A DNA stretch of 18,955 nucleotides, taken from contig JAAUZW010000032.1 in the NCBI GenBank assembly GCA_014804385.1, positions 24,281 through 43,235 on the forward strand, in the 5' to 3' direction. Every line of letters starts with the position of its first letter. Within the stretch, counting starts at the first letter, position 1. The notes under the pieces were generated by a model. The model searched no databases, had not been told where the DNA came from, and saw only the letters and a program-made list of their open reading frames with translations. Shown piece after piece: positions 1-6,745 of the stretch. The DNA is from Lachnospiraceae bacterium. Its GTDB lineage: Bacteria; Bacillota; Clostridia; Lachnospirales; Lachnospiraceae. Made by a program: the position numbers and the translations under genes.

Positions 1-279
1 GTGCCTGCGGACGGAGAGGAGCGGGAGTCCTTTACGGTAAAGCTTCACCATCTGGACACGAACCATCATGTCAACAACGGACAATATGTGCGCATGGCGA
101 TGGAATATATACCCACAGACTATACGATCCGGCAGCTGCGGGTGGAGTATAAGAGCCAGGCGGTGCTGGGAGATGAGATCCGGCCCGTGGTGTGCTGTCA
201 GGAGGACGGCAGCAAGTACACGGTATCCCTGAATACAAAGGAGGGAAATCCGTACTGTATCGTGGAGCTGTCCAGATAA
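1..279 (+). CDS. Acyl-ACP thioesterase, C-terminal hotdog domain (5' partial)
   Basis: The reading frame is open to the left edge, so only the last 92 or so codons are present; the GTG at position 1 is probably internal. The segment LDTNHHVNNGQYV (about residues 18-30) is the hallmark of the second hotdog domain of FatA/FatB-type acyl-ACP thioesterases, which release free fatty acids from acyl carrier protein in the cytoplasm. The D-x-N-x-H triplet that carries catalytic residues in plant FatB enzymes is intact (D19, N21, H23). The downstream YKSQAVLGDE stretch aligns with the family's YRRE/YKKE segment but has Q where many members have E, so activity is plausible rather than proven. The stop lies 13 bp before cvfB, suggesting one transcript. 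Family is clear; substrate length cannot be read from this fragment. Confidence 0.85.
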   Translation: MPADGEERESFTVKLHHLDTNHHVNNGQYVRMAMEYIPTDYTIRQLRVEYKSQAVLGDEIRPVVCCQEDGSKYTVSLNTKEGNPYCIVELSR

Positions 280-292
280 GGAAGGAAAACAG

Positions 293-1126
293 ATGATTCG
301 ATTAGGAGAGATACAGAAACTGATGATTGTACAGAAAGTGGACTTTGGTGTTTATCTGGGCGTAGAAGGTGAGCCGGAGGAGAAAGTGCTTCTGCCCAAG
401 AAGCAGGTGCCCCCGGAGGCCGAGACCGGCGATGAGATGGAGGTGTTTGTATACCGTGATTCCAAGGACAGACTGATCGCTACCACCACAAGACCCGGCC
501 TTACGCTGCATCAGGTGGCGCGGCTTCGAGTCGCTCAGGTGGGAAAGATAGGAGCTTTTCTGGATTGGGGACTGGAGAAGGATCTGCTTCTGCCCTTTAA
601 GGAGCAGACCAAACCCGTGTCTGCCGGGGAAGAGTGGCTGGTAGCGCTCTATATTGATAAGAGCGACAGGCTGTGTGCCACCATGAATGTGTATCCTTAT
701 CTCAAAAATAACAGCAGTTATAAAAAAGACGACAGAGTGACAGGTACCGTCTATGAGATCAGCCGCAATTTCGGAGCCTTTGTGGCGGTGGACGATCAGT
801 ATTCGGGGCTGATCCCCAAACAGGAGCTTTACGGAGAGGTGCAGGTGGGCGATACGGTCAGTGCCCGCGTCACGGCGGTGAAAGAGGACGGCAAGCTGGA
901 TCTGAGCATTCGGGAGAAAGCGTATCTGCAGATCGCGGAGGATGCGGAGCGGGTGATGCAGGTCATAGACAGCTTTGACGGCGTACTGCCCTTCAATGAT
1001 AAGGCGTCTCCGGAGGTGATTCGCAGGGAGATGCAGATGAGTAAGAACGAATTCAAGCGCGCGGTGGGCAGCCTGTTAAAGGCCGGCAGGATCACCATAA
1101 CGGAAAAGGCGATCCGGCGCATTTGA
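293..1126 (+). CDS. cvfB: CvfB-like S1-domain RNA-binding protein
   Basis: A 277-residue protein with the CvfB layout: three S1-type OB folds (about 1-67, 70-135 and 143-210) and a C-terminal winged-helix domain (about 220-277). The third S1 repeat is the most typical, with GTVYEISRNFGAFVAVDD, a GLIPKQEL turn and a closing LDLSIREK. Known members bind RNA and affect virulence and expression in Staphylococcus and Streptococcus; the exact role here is inferred from that family. The ATG is preceded by AAGGAAGG about 7 nt upstream and no better start exists. Length matches the family's usual 280 or so residues. It sits 13 bp after the thioesterase and 31 bp before the CPBP gene, so the three probably share a transcript. 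Confidence 0.88.
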   Translation: MIRLGEIQKLMIVQKVDFGVYLGVEGEPEEKVLLPKKQVPPEAETGDEMEVFVYRDSKDRLIATTTRPGLTLHQVARLRVAQVGKIGAFLDWGLEKDLLLPFKEQTKPVSAGEEWLVALYIDKSDRLCATMNVYPYLKNNSSYKKDDRVTGTVYEISRNFGAFVAVDDQYSGLIPKQELYGEVQVGDTVSARVTAVKEDGKLDLSIREKAYLQIAEDAERVMQVIDSFDGVLPFNDKASPEVIRREMQMSKNEFKRAVGSLLKAGRITITEKAIRRI

Positions 1127-1157
1127 ATGCGGGAACGGATAGACTGGAGATACGGGA

Positions 1158-2114
1158 ATGACAAGTAATAGAGCGAATTGGTTGTTTTTGACAGTGATAT
1201 TGGTGCATATCGGGATAGTGCTGTTTCTGCTTTTTGCAGGAGACCGTATTTCCTTTGGCATTGTTACGAATTTTCTGGTGAGCGAGGGGATCCTGATGGT
1301 ACCCACGCTTTTGTTCCTGCTCTTTTCGGGGGAGTGGAAGCTTCCCAGGCGGAGAGAGGCGGCAGGCTTTCACCGGATCAAAATATCCACGGTGTTGATG
1401 ATCTTCCTGTGCACCCTGCTGCTCATGCCCCTGGTGACGGTGCTCAACGCATTGACGATGTTTTTCACGGATAATGCGGTGGCGTCTCTGCAGGGAGATA
1501 TCCTGAGCGTATCCTTCCCGGCGATGCTGTTTATGATCGGGATATTCGGCCCTTTCTGTGAGGAGTTTGTTTTTCGGGGCGTGCTGTATAAAAACTATTG
1601 CAGATGCAATGGCGGTGTGGGAAGCGGAGTACCTGCGGTGGCCTTGTCGGCGCTTACCTTCGGCTTGATGCATATGAACTTTAACCAGGCGCTCTATGCC
1701 TTTGCCCTGGGTATCTTTTTGGCGCTTCTGGTGGAAATGGCAGGGAGCCTTTGGGCCTCTGTGGCCTGCCATATGTTTTTCAATTCTTTTGAGGTGGTGT
1801 TGATGTATCTGTCGAGCAGCATTCTGGGAAATCTTTACGAACAGGCGATGAATGAGACGGCGCAGACAGTAACGACACAGGAACTTGTGGCGGCACTCTC
1901 CGTATATCTTGTCATTGCGGCGGTCACTACGCCGATCGCGGTCTGTATCCTCGTCTGGATCATGAAAAACGAAGGACGGGAGGAGGCTGTGCGAATCCTG
2001 TTTCGAAGGCCGAGAAAGCAGGATCCTGTACAGGAGTATGTGTTGAGCGTACCCCTGATCCTTGCTGTGGTGCTGTGCCTGGGTTATATGAGTTTAGAAT
2101 GGTTTCTGATGTAA
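1158..2114 (+). CDS. CPBP family intramembrane glutamic endopeptidase
   Basis: A 318-residue polytopic membrane protein with hydrophobic segments at roughly 9-27, 36-57, 76-101, 119-134, 155-172, 177-199, 240-268 and 295-316. It carries all three motifs of the CPBP (CAAX protease and bacteriocin-processing, Abi) family: EExxxR at E135-E136-R140, FxxxH at F168-H172 and HxxxN at H205-N209. These residues form the Rce1-like glutamate-type protease site inside the membrane. Bacterial members process peptides or confer bacteriocin self-immunity; no bacteriocin gene is visible nearby, so the substrate is unknown. The gene lies last in the left operon and stops about 20 bp before a hairpin terminator. 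Family call is secure, biological role is not. Confidence 0.9.
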   Translation: MTSNRANWLFLTVILVHIGIVLFLLFAGDRISFGIVTNFLVSEGILMVPTLLFLLFSGEWKLPRRREAAGFHRIKISTVLMIFLCTLLLMPLVTVLNALTMFFTDNAVASLQGDILSVSFPAMLFMIGIFGPFCEEFVFRGVLYKNYCRCNGGVGSGVPAVALSALTFGLMHMNFNQALYAFALGIFLALLVEMAGSLWASVACHMFFNSFEVVLMYLSSSILGNLYEQAMNETAQTVTTQELVAALSVYLVIAAVTTPIAVCILVWIMKNEGREEAVRILFRRPRKQDPVQEYVLSVPLILAVVLCLGYMSLEWFLM

Positions 2115-2134
2115 TAAATCGCTGTTCAGCAGCG

Positions 2135-2167
2135 AAAAAACAGGCGTCCGTGGGGCGCCTGTTTTTT
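2135..2167. terminator. Bidirectional Rho-independent terminator
   Basis: The arms AAAAAACAGGCG (2135-2146) and CGCCTGTTTTTT (2156-2167) are perfectly complementary around a 9-nt loop. The A run on one side and T run on the other make it work on both strands, ending the CPBP operon on plus and the yjfB-like gene on minus. Confidence 0.92.
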
Positions 2168-2190
2168 GTCAGATCAATCCTCTGTGCCGA

Positions 2191-2382
2191 TTACACGGAC
2201 ATGTCGAAGTTTGCTCCGATGTGTGGATTGACTGACAGTTCCATAGCGGCAGCATCCATCATGCCAACAACCTGACTGCCTGTGGCTTTAGCCTGATCCA
2301 AAGATTTGGCAAGCATGGCCACACCATAGGCGTCATTGGTCTTCGCAGTGGACATAGCCATGGACAATCCAGCGATATCCAT
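2191..2382 (-). CDS. YjfB-like putative motility protein
   Basis: A 63-residue protein beginning MDIAGLSMAMS, followed by a helix with KSLDQAKATG and VVGMMDAAAMELSVNPHIG. This matches the small YjfB family of Firmicutes (about 55-65 residues), which in Bacillus subtilis belongs to the sigma-D motility regulon; molecular function is not established. The start is supported by an AGGTCAGG/AGGTGA site just upstream on the minus strand. It is convergent with the CPBP gene and shares its terminator, and is divergent from the CdaR-type gene. No other flagellar gene is in the window. I saw no convincing sigma-D promoter upstream; a TATAAT sequence at 2426-2431 is the only candidate. The family assignment is by pattern recognition. 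Confidence 0.8.
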   Translation of the reverse strand: MDIAGLSMAMSTAKTNDAYGVAMLAKSLDQAKATGSQVVGMMDAAAMELSVNPHIGANFDMSV

Positions 2383-2425
2383 ACGATCACCTGACCTTTC
2401 TGCGTGTATTTTACCGCTGATTTAT

Positions 2426-2431
2426 ATTATA
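2426..2431 (-). promoter_or_regulatory. Possible -10 box for the yjfB-like gene
   Basis: On the minus strand TATAAT lies 44 bp upstream of the ATG at 2382. The hexamer 17 bp further upstream (GCCCGC) is not a -35 box, so the promoter would need an activator or another sigma factor. Confidence 0.35.
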
Positions 2432-2532
2432 TCATATAAACTCGCAGTGCGGGCATAAAATGCAGGGGTTGCGTCTGTGCAAAATGTCTAAATTCTCAAA
2501 ATCCTCAAAAACGACAAAAATCTAATAAAATT

Positions 2533-2569
2533 CACAAAAAAAACAAGATTACAGGTAGATTTTTTTGTG
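2533..2569. repeat. AT-rich inverted repeat upstream of the CdaR-type gene
   Basis: CACAAAAAAA (2533-2542) and TTTTTTTGTG (2560-2569) form a perfect 10-bp inverted repeat with a 17-nt spacer, ending about 35 bp before the -35 box at 2604. It could be an operator or a bend/UP-like element. It is an unlikely terminator because there is no transcript to end here on the plus strand. The stretch 2383-2532 otherwise shows only AT-rich non-coding sequence. Confidence 0.45.
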
Positions 2570-2603
2570 GATATAGATTAAAATAGGAAATGTGCTTTGA
2601 TTT

Positions 2604-2632
2604 TTTACAGAAATAGGGCTTTGGGGTATAGT
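2604..2632 (+). promoter_or_regulatory. SigA-type promoter of the CdaR-ftsEX block
   Basis: TTTACA (2604-2609), a 17-bp spacer and TATAGT (2627-2632) each differ from consensus by one base. The predicted start near 2639 leaves a leader of about 25 nt with AGAGGGGTG as ribosome site before the ATG at 2665. Confidence 0.78.
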
Positions 2633-2664
2633 GCATTGTTACGAAACATAAGAGGGGTGTCGGA

Positions 2665-3753
2665 ATGATTTCTAATCAGATTTTGCAGAATACGATAGAG
2701 GGCTTGAAGGCGATCGCGAGAGTAGACCTTTGTGTAATGGATGTGGACGGAAAAGCGGTGGCCATGACCTCGGAAGAGATGGAGCGGTGCGGCAGGGCAG
2801 CGGCGGAATTTGCCGAATCCCCGGCGGATTCCCAGGAGATTCAGGGGTATCAGTACTTTAAGATCTTCGATGAACAGCAGCTGGAGTACATATTGGTGGC
2901 AGGCGGCGTAGGCGAGGATGTCTACATGGTAGGCAAGATGGTGGCGTTTCAGATCCAGAATCTTCTTGTTGCTTACAAGGAACGGTTTGACAAGGATAAC
3001 TTCATTAAAAATCTGCTTTTGGATAATCTGCTTCTGGTGGATATATACAGCCGTGCGAAGAAGCTGCACATCCAGTCGGATGTCAGGCGAGTGGTGCTTA
3101 TCGTAGAGACGGATAACGTCAAGGACTACAATGCCCTTGAGAGTGTGCGCGCCTACTTCGGCGTGAACAACAAGGATTTTATCACGGCTGTGGATGAAAA
3201 TAACGTTATCGTGGTCAAGGATCTGTCCGAGGACGACAGTCCTCGGGAGATTGAGAGAACCGCGGCGGCGGTAGTTGCCTATCTGCGCAAGGAAAATTTT
3301 AAAAATGTGCGCATCGCTTACGGCACCGTGGTGAATGAGATCAAGGGCGTGAGTAACTCCTACAAGGAGGCGAAGATGGCGCTCGATGTGGGCAAGATCT
3401 TTTTTGGTGAGCGGGATGTTATCGCTTACAGTGAGCTGGGCATCGGCCGTCTGATCTATCAGCTCCCGATTCCGTTGTGCAAGATGTTCATCAAGGAGAT
3501 TTTTGACGGCAAGAGTCCTGACGAGTTCGATGAGGAGACGCTTGTCACCATCAATAAGTTTTTTGAAAACTCTCTGAACGTGTCGGAGACTTCCAGACAG
3601 CTTTTCATTCACAGAAATACGCTGGTCTATCGTCTTGACAAGCTGCAGAAGGGCACGGGGCTTGATCTGCGCGTGTTTGAGGATGCGATCACCTTTAAGA
3701 TTGCGCTCATGGTCGTAAAATACATGAAGTACATGGAATCATTTGAATTTTAA
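2665..3753 (+). CDS. CdaR/PucR-type transcriptional regulator
   Basis: A 362-residue cytoplasmic DNA-binding protein. The C-terminal region (about 303-355) is the PucR/CdaR helix-turn-helix domain: LNVSETSRQLFIHRNTLVYR is its signature. Residues about 130-250 resemble the GGDEF-like central domain of CdaR regulators. The first 100 residues form a possible sensory module containing VDLCVMDVDGKAVA, similar to the sugar-diacid-recognition region. The ligand cannot be read from sequence. The ATG is set by the AGAGGGGTG site 6 bp upstream and a near-consensus promoter. The gene ends 20 bp before ftsE with no terminator between, so it probably shares the transcript with the division genes. That linkage suggests either simple co-expression or a sensory role in envelope control; this is inference. 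Confidence 0.85.
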   Translation: MISNQILQNTIEGLKAIARVDLCVMDVDGKAVAMTSEEMERCGRAAAEFAESPADSQEIQGYQYFKIFDEQQLEYILVAGGVGEDVYMVGKMVAFQIQNLLVAYKERFDKDNFIKNLLLDNLLLVDIYSRAKKLHIQSDVRRVVLIVETDNVKDYNALESVRAYFGVNNKDFITAVDENNVIVVKDLSEDDSPREIERTAAAVVAYLRKENFKNVRIAYGTVVNEIKGVSNSYKEAKMALDVGKIFFGERDVIAYSELGIGRLIYQLPIPLCKMFIKEIFDGKSPDEFDEETLVTINKFFENSLNVSETSRQLFIHRNTLVYRLDKLQKGTGLDLRVFEDAITFKIALMVVKYMKYMESFEF

Positions 3754-3773
3754 ACATATAGGAGAGATGAAAC

Positions 3774-4505
3774 GTGGCAGTTAAGAAAAGAAGAAAAAAT
3801 CCTGTGGTGGAGAATGAGATCATCACGCTGACGAATGTCAGCAAGGCGTACTCTACCGGCGCTCCCGCCCTGAAGGATGTGAATCTTCACATCAGCAGGG
3901 GTGAGTTTGTCTTTATCGTGGGGGACAGCGGCTCAGGGAAATCCACCCTGATCAAGCTCCTTTTAAGAGAGCTTACGATCAGCAGCGGTTATATCAATGT
4001 GATGGGCTATGATCTTTCCAGGATCAAACATAGAAAAATTCCGAAATTTAGAAGAAATCTGGGGATCGTCTTTCAGGACTTCCGCCTCTTAAAGGACAGG
4101 AACGTCTATGAGAATGTGGCGTTTGCACAGCGTATCATCCAGAAGTCCAATAAGGAGATCAAGAAGAACGTTCCCAGTATTCTGGCGATTGTGGGGCTTG
4201 CGGGTAAGTATAAGGCGAAACCTAAGCAGCTCTCCGGTGGTGAGCAGCAGAGAGTGGCGCTGGCGCGCGCACTGGTGAACCAGCCTACGATTCTTTTGGC
4301 GGACGAGCCTACCGGTAATCTGGATCCGAAGAATTCCTGGGAGATCATGAAACTTCTGGAGCAGATCAACGAAAACGGAACGACTGTTATTGTTGTGACA
4401 CATAACCGTGAGATCGTGAATGCCATGCAGAAGCGTGTGGTTACCTTGCGGCGCGGCGTCATCATCAGCGACGAGGAAAAGGGAGGGTATATTGATGAGG
4501 ATTAA
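3774..4505 (+). CDS. ftsE: Cell division ATP-binding protein FtsE
   Basis: A 243-residue ABC ATPase with a complete set of motifs: Walker A GDSGSGKST (50-58), Q-loop Q101 in VFQDFRLL, signature LSGGEQQR (153-160), Walker B ILLADE (173-178) and H-loop H210. The FQDFRLL segment and the size are typical of FtsE, which sits on the cytoplasmic face bound to FtsX and drives peptidoglycan hydrolase activation during division or elongation. The start is GTG with GGAGAGATGA just upstream. The first 15 residues are Lys/Arg-rich (MAVKKRRKNP), a short basic extension before the ABC core. The next gene, ftsX, overlaps its 3' end by 11 bp, indicating translational coupling of the two subunits. Confidence 0.96.
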   Translation: MAVKKRRKNPVVENEIITLTNVSKAYSTGAPALKDVNLHISRGEFVFIVGDSGSGKSTLIKLLLRELTISSGYINVMGYDLSRIKHRKIPKFRRNLGIVFQDFRLLKDRNVYENVAFAQRIIQKSNKEIKKNVPSILAIVGLAGKYKAKPKQLSGGEQQRVALARALVNQPTILLADEPTGNLDPKNSWEIMKLLEQINENGTTVIVVTHNREIVNAMQKRVVTLRRGVIISDEEKGGYIDED

Positions 4506-5391
4506 TACACTTTTCTATACGCTCAAGCAGGGCTTCCGCAATATATTCCGCAATAAGCTGTTTTCGCTGGCGTCCATTGCCACTATAGCGGCCTGCCTCT
4601 TTCTCTTTGGTATCTTTTACGCGATCGTGACCAATTTTCAGCACATTGTGAGGAGTGCCGAGGAGGGCGTCTCTGTCTGGGTGTTTTTTGACGAGGGCAT
4701 TGAGGATATAAGGATCCAGCAGATCGGTGACATGATCGCGAAACGGACCGAGGTGGCGGACATAGAGTTTATTTCCGCGGAGGAGGCTTGGGAGAGCTTC
4801 CGTGATGAATATCTGGGAGAATACGGCGACGGCTTTACGGAGAATCCTCTGGAAAATTCTGCGAACTATCAGGTTTATCTGAATGACGTGTCCATGCAGT
4901 CTGCGCTGGTGACTTATCTGGAATCCATAGACGGCGTGCGGATGGTCAACCGTTCCGAGTTGGTGGCGACTACCCTGACGGGAGTGAACGCTCTGATTGC
5001 TTATGTGTCTGTGGGCATCATCGCGATCCTGCTGGCAGTGTCCATCTTCCTGATCAGTAATACCGTAGCGATCGGTATCTCTGTCCGCAAGGAGGAGATC
5101 AACATTATGAAATATATCGGCGCTACCGACTTTTTCGTCCGGTCCCCCTTTATAGTGGAGGGTATTTTGATCGGTCTGATCGGTGCGGCGCTGCCGCTGG
5201 GCTTTATCTATATGATCTATAACGTTGTTCTGAATTATGTGATGGATCGCTTTCCCCAGCTTTCTTCCCTCTTAAGCTTTGTGGCGGTGGAAGAAGTGTT
5301 TAACGTGCTTGTGCCCGTTTCTCTGGGACTTGGCGTGGGCATCGGTTTTCTGGGCAGTATCGTGACGGTGAGAAGACATCTGAGAGTCTAG
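4495..5391 (+). CDS. ftsX: Cell division permease-like protein FtsX
   Basis: A 298-residue membrane protein starting MRINTLFYTLKQGFRNIFRN. The ATG at 4495 is chosen because GGGAGGG lies 7 bp upstream and it overlaps ftsE; the open frame further upstream is only ftsE shadow. Predicted layout: one membrane segment at about 22-46, an extracellular domain of about 120 residues, then three segments at about 167-192, 219-247 and 268-292. The motif RKEEINIMKYIGATDFFVR between segments two and three is diagnostic for FtsX. With FtsE it forms the complex that activates a partner peptidoglycan hydrolase through the external loop. The best partner is the coiled-coil M23 peptidase encoded 13 bp downstream, as in PcsB or CwlO systems. 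Confidence 0.96.
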   Translation: MRINTLFYTLKQGFRNIFRNKLFSLASIATIAACLFLFGIFYAIVTNFQHIVRSAEEGVSVWVFFDEGIEDIRIQQIGDMIAKRTEVADIEFISAEEAWESFRDEYLGEYGDGFTENPLENSANYQVYLNDVSMQSALVTYLESIDGVRMVNRSELVATTLTGVNALIAYVSVGIIAILLAVSIFLISNTVAIGISVRKEEINIMKYIGATDFFVRSPFIVEGILIGLIGAALPLGFIYMIYNVVLNYVMDRFPQLSSLLSFVAVEEVFNVLVPVSLGLGVGIGFLGSIVTVRRHLRV

Positions 5392-5404
5392 TAGAGGGTT
5401 TGAT

Positions 5405-6634
5405 TTGAAGACGGATATACTGAAAAAAGGAAAAAGAATCGCATATCTGCTTCTGAGTTTGGCACTAGTGCTTTCCTGCGCGGCGCCTGGTTCGTCCGTG
5501 CAGGCAGTTACCAGCGACAGCATCCGGGAAAAAGAGCGGGAGATCGAAAAGGCGAAGAAGGAGGTTTCCGGCTTAAAGAGCAATCTGACGGATGTGGAGA
5601 AGCTGAAAAAAGAGCTGGAACAGTCTAAGAACGACCTGACGGCCTATGTGCGCCAGTTGGACGGTCAGCTGGCTGACATACAGGAGAAGATTTCACAATA
5701 TAATACAATGATCACCGAAAAAGAGAAAGAGATTGAGGAGACGGCCAGAGATTTGGATGAAGCGCAGCAGCGGCAGGAGCAGCAGTATGCCGCCATGAAG
5801 AAACGTATCCAGTTTATGTATGAGCGCAGTGATTCCTTTTATCTGGAAACTCTTTTCGGATCCGACAGTATCTCCGGGATCGTAAATCGCGCGGATTACA
5901 TTGAGGCCCTCTCCCGTTACGACAGGGAGAAACTGGATGAGTATGTGGAGACCCGGAAATATGTGGAGCTCTGCAAGGAAGAACTGGAGGTTGAAAAACA
6001 GCTCTTAGATGAAGCGAGGGAAGCGGTGGAGCAGGAGGAGGCAAATGTCAGCACTATGATCGGGGAGAAAGAAGCCCAGATCCTTTCTGTTTCCAGTGAT
6101 ATTTCTAATAAAGAAGCAGCGATCAAGGAATACGAGGAGATGATCGCACAGGAGAATGCCGAGATCGCCGCGTTGGAGAAGGCGGTGGCGGAGGAAAAGG
6201 CCAGACTGGAGGCGGAGAACGCCCAGGCCAGAATCTATAACGGCGGTATGTTTGCCTGGCCCTGTCCCAGCTATAAGCGTATTTCTGACGAGTACGGCAA
6301 TCGGATGCACCCCACGCTGGGAGTAGAGAAGTTTCATAATGGGCTGGATATGGCAGCTCCTTCCGGCAGCTCGATTTTGGCGGCCTATGACGGCGATGTG
6401 GTGGCTGCAGACTATAGCCCAAGCATGGGAAATTATATCATGATCGACCATGGAAGCGGACTTTATACCATATATATGCACTGTTCAGCGCTCTATGTTT
6501 CTAAGGGACAGAGCGTCTCCAAGGGACAGACTATCGCGGCGGTGGGTTCCACCGGGCGTTCCACCGGGCCTCATCTGCACTTCGGCGTGCGCCTGAACGG
6601 AAGCTATGTCAGTCCGTGGAACTACTTGAAATAG
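5405..6634 (+). CDS. Coiled-coil M23 (LytM) peptidoglycan endopeptidase, FtsEX partner
   Basis: A 409-residue secreted hydrolase. A signal peptide covers about 1-34 (basic start, hydrophobic core IAYLLLSLALVLSCAAPG). Residues about 38-275 form long charged coiled coils broken near 140-165, the arrangement seen in EnvC/PcsB-type FtsX-dependent hydrolases. The LytM domain spans about 290-409 and has the metal ligands H311, D315 (HNGLD) and H392, with catalytic H359 and H390 (GPHLHFG), so it should be active. It probably cleaves peptide cross-links of peptidoglycan outside the membrane. The start is TTG, with GAGGG 6 bp before it and no ATG at a sensible place. It directly follows ftsX; a structured 110-bp gap precedes the protease gene. 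Confidence 0.93.
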   Translation: MKTDILKKGKRIAYLLLSLALVLSCAAPGSSVQAVTSDSIREKEREIEKAKKEVSGLKSNLTDVEKLKKELEQSKNDLTAYVRQLDGQLADIQEKISQYNTMITEKEKEIEETARDLDEAQQRQEQQYAAMKKRIQFMYERSDSFYLETLFGSDSISGIVNRADYIEALSRYDREKLDEYVETRKYVELCKEELEVEKQLLDEAREAVEQEEANVSTMIGEKEAQILSVSSDISNKEAAIKEYEEMIAQENAEIAALEKAVAEEKARLEAENAQARIYNGGMFAWPCPSYKRISDEYGNRMHPTLGVEKFHNGLDMAAPSGSSILAAYDGDVVAADYSPSMGNYIMIDHGSGLYTIYMHCSALYVSKGQSVSKGQTIAAVGSTGRSTGPHLHFGVRLNGSYVSPWNYLK

Positions 6635-6639
6635 CATTG

Positions 6640-6714
6640 AGTCCATGCGGATTTTTGAAAAACAGATGAGCAAAAGAAGCCTTGGAGAGGCGATTTGTGA
6701 ATGAAGCATGGACT
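6640..6714. repeat. Inverted repeat in the M23-S41 gap
   Basis: AGTCCATGC (6640-6648) and GCATGGACT (6706-6714) are perfect 9-bp inverted arms about 57 nt apart, enclosing a small inner hairpin GCCT-TGGAG-AGGC. The element fills nearly the whole gap between the M23 stop and the ribosome site of the S41 gene, so it may fold in the mRNA as a processing or stability element. It has no T run and is not a typical terminator. Confidence 0.5.
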
Positions 6715-6745
6715 TGACTTAATGTATAGAAGGAGATGAAAAGTC

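Noticed and set aside
2605..3612. 335-codon minus-strand open frame
   Set aside because: It is an antisense shadow of the CdaR-type gene, whose family motifs, ribosome site and promoter are all on the plus strand.
4420..4494. Longer ftsX start upstream of 4495
   Set aside because: The extension lies in ftsE, has no FtsX character, and the ATG at 4495 has a strong ribosome site and typical MRINTL start.
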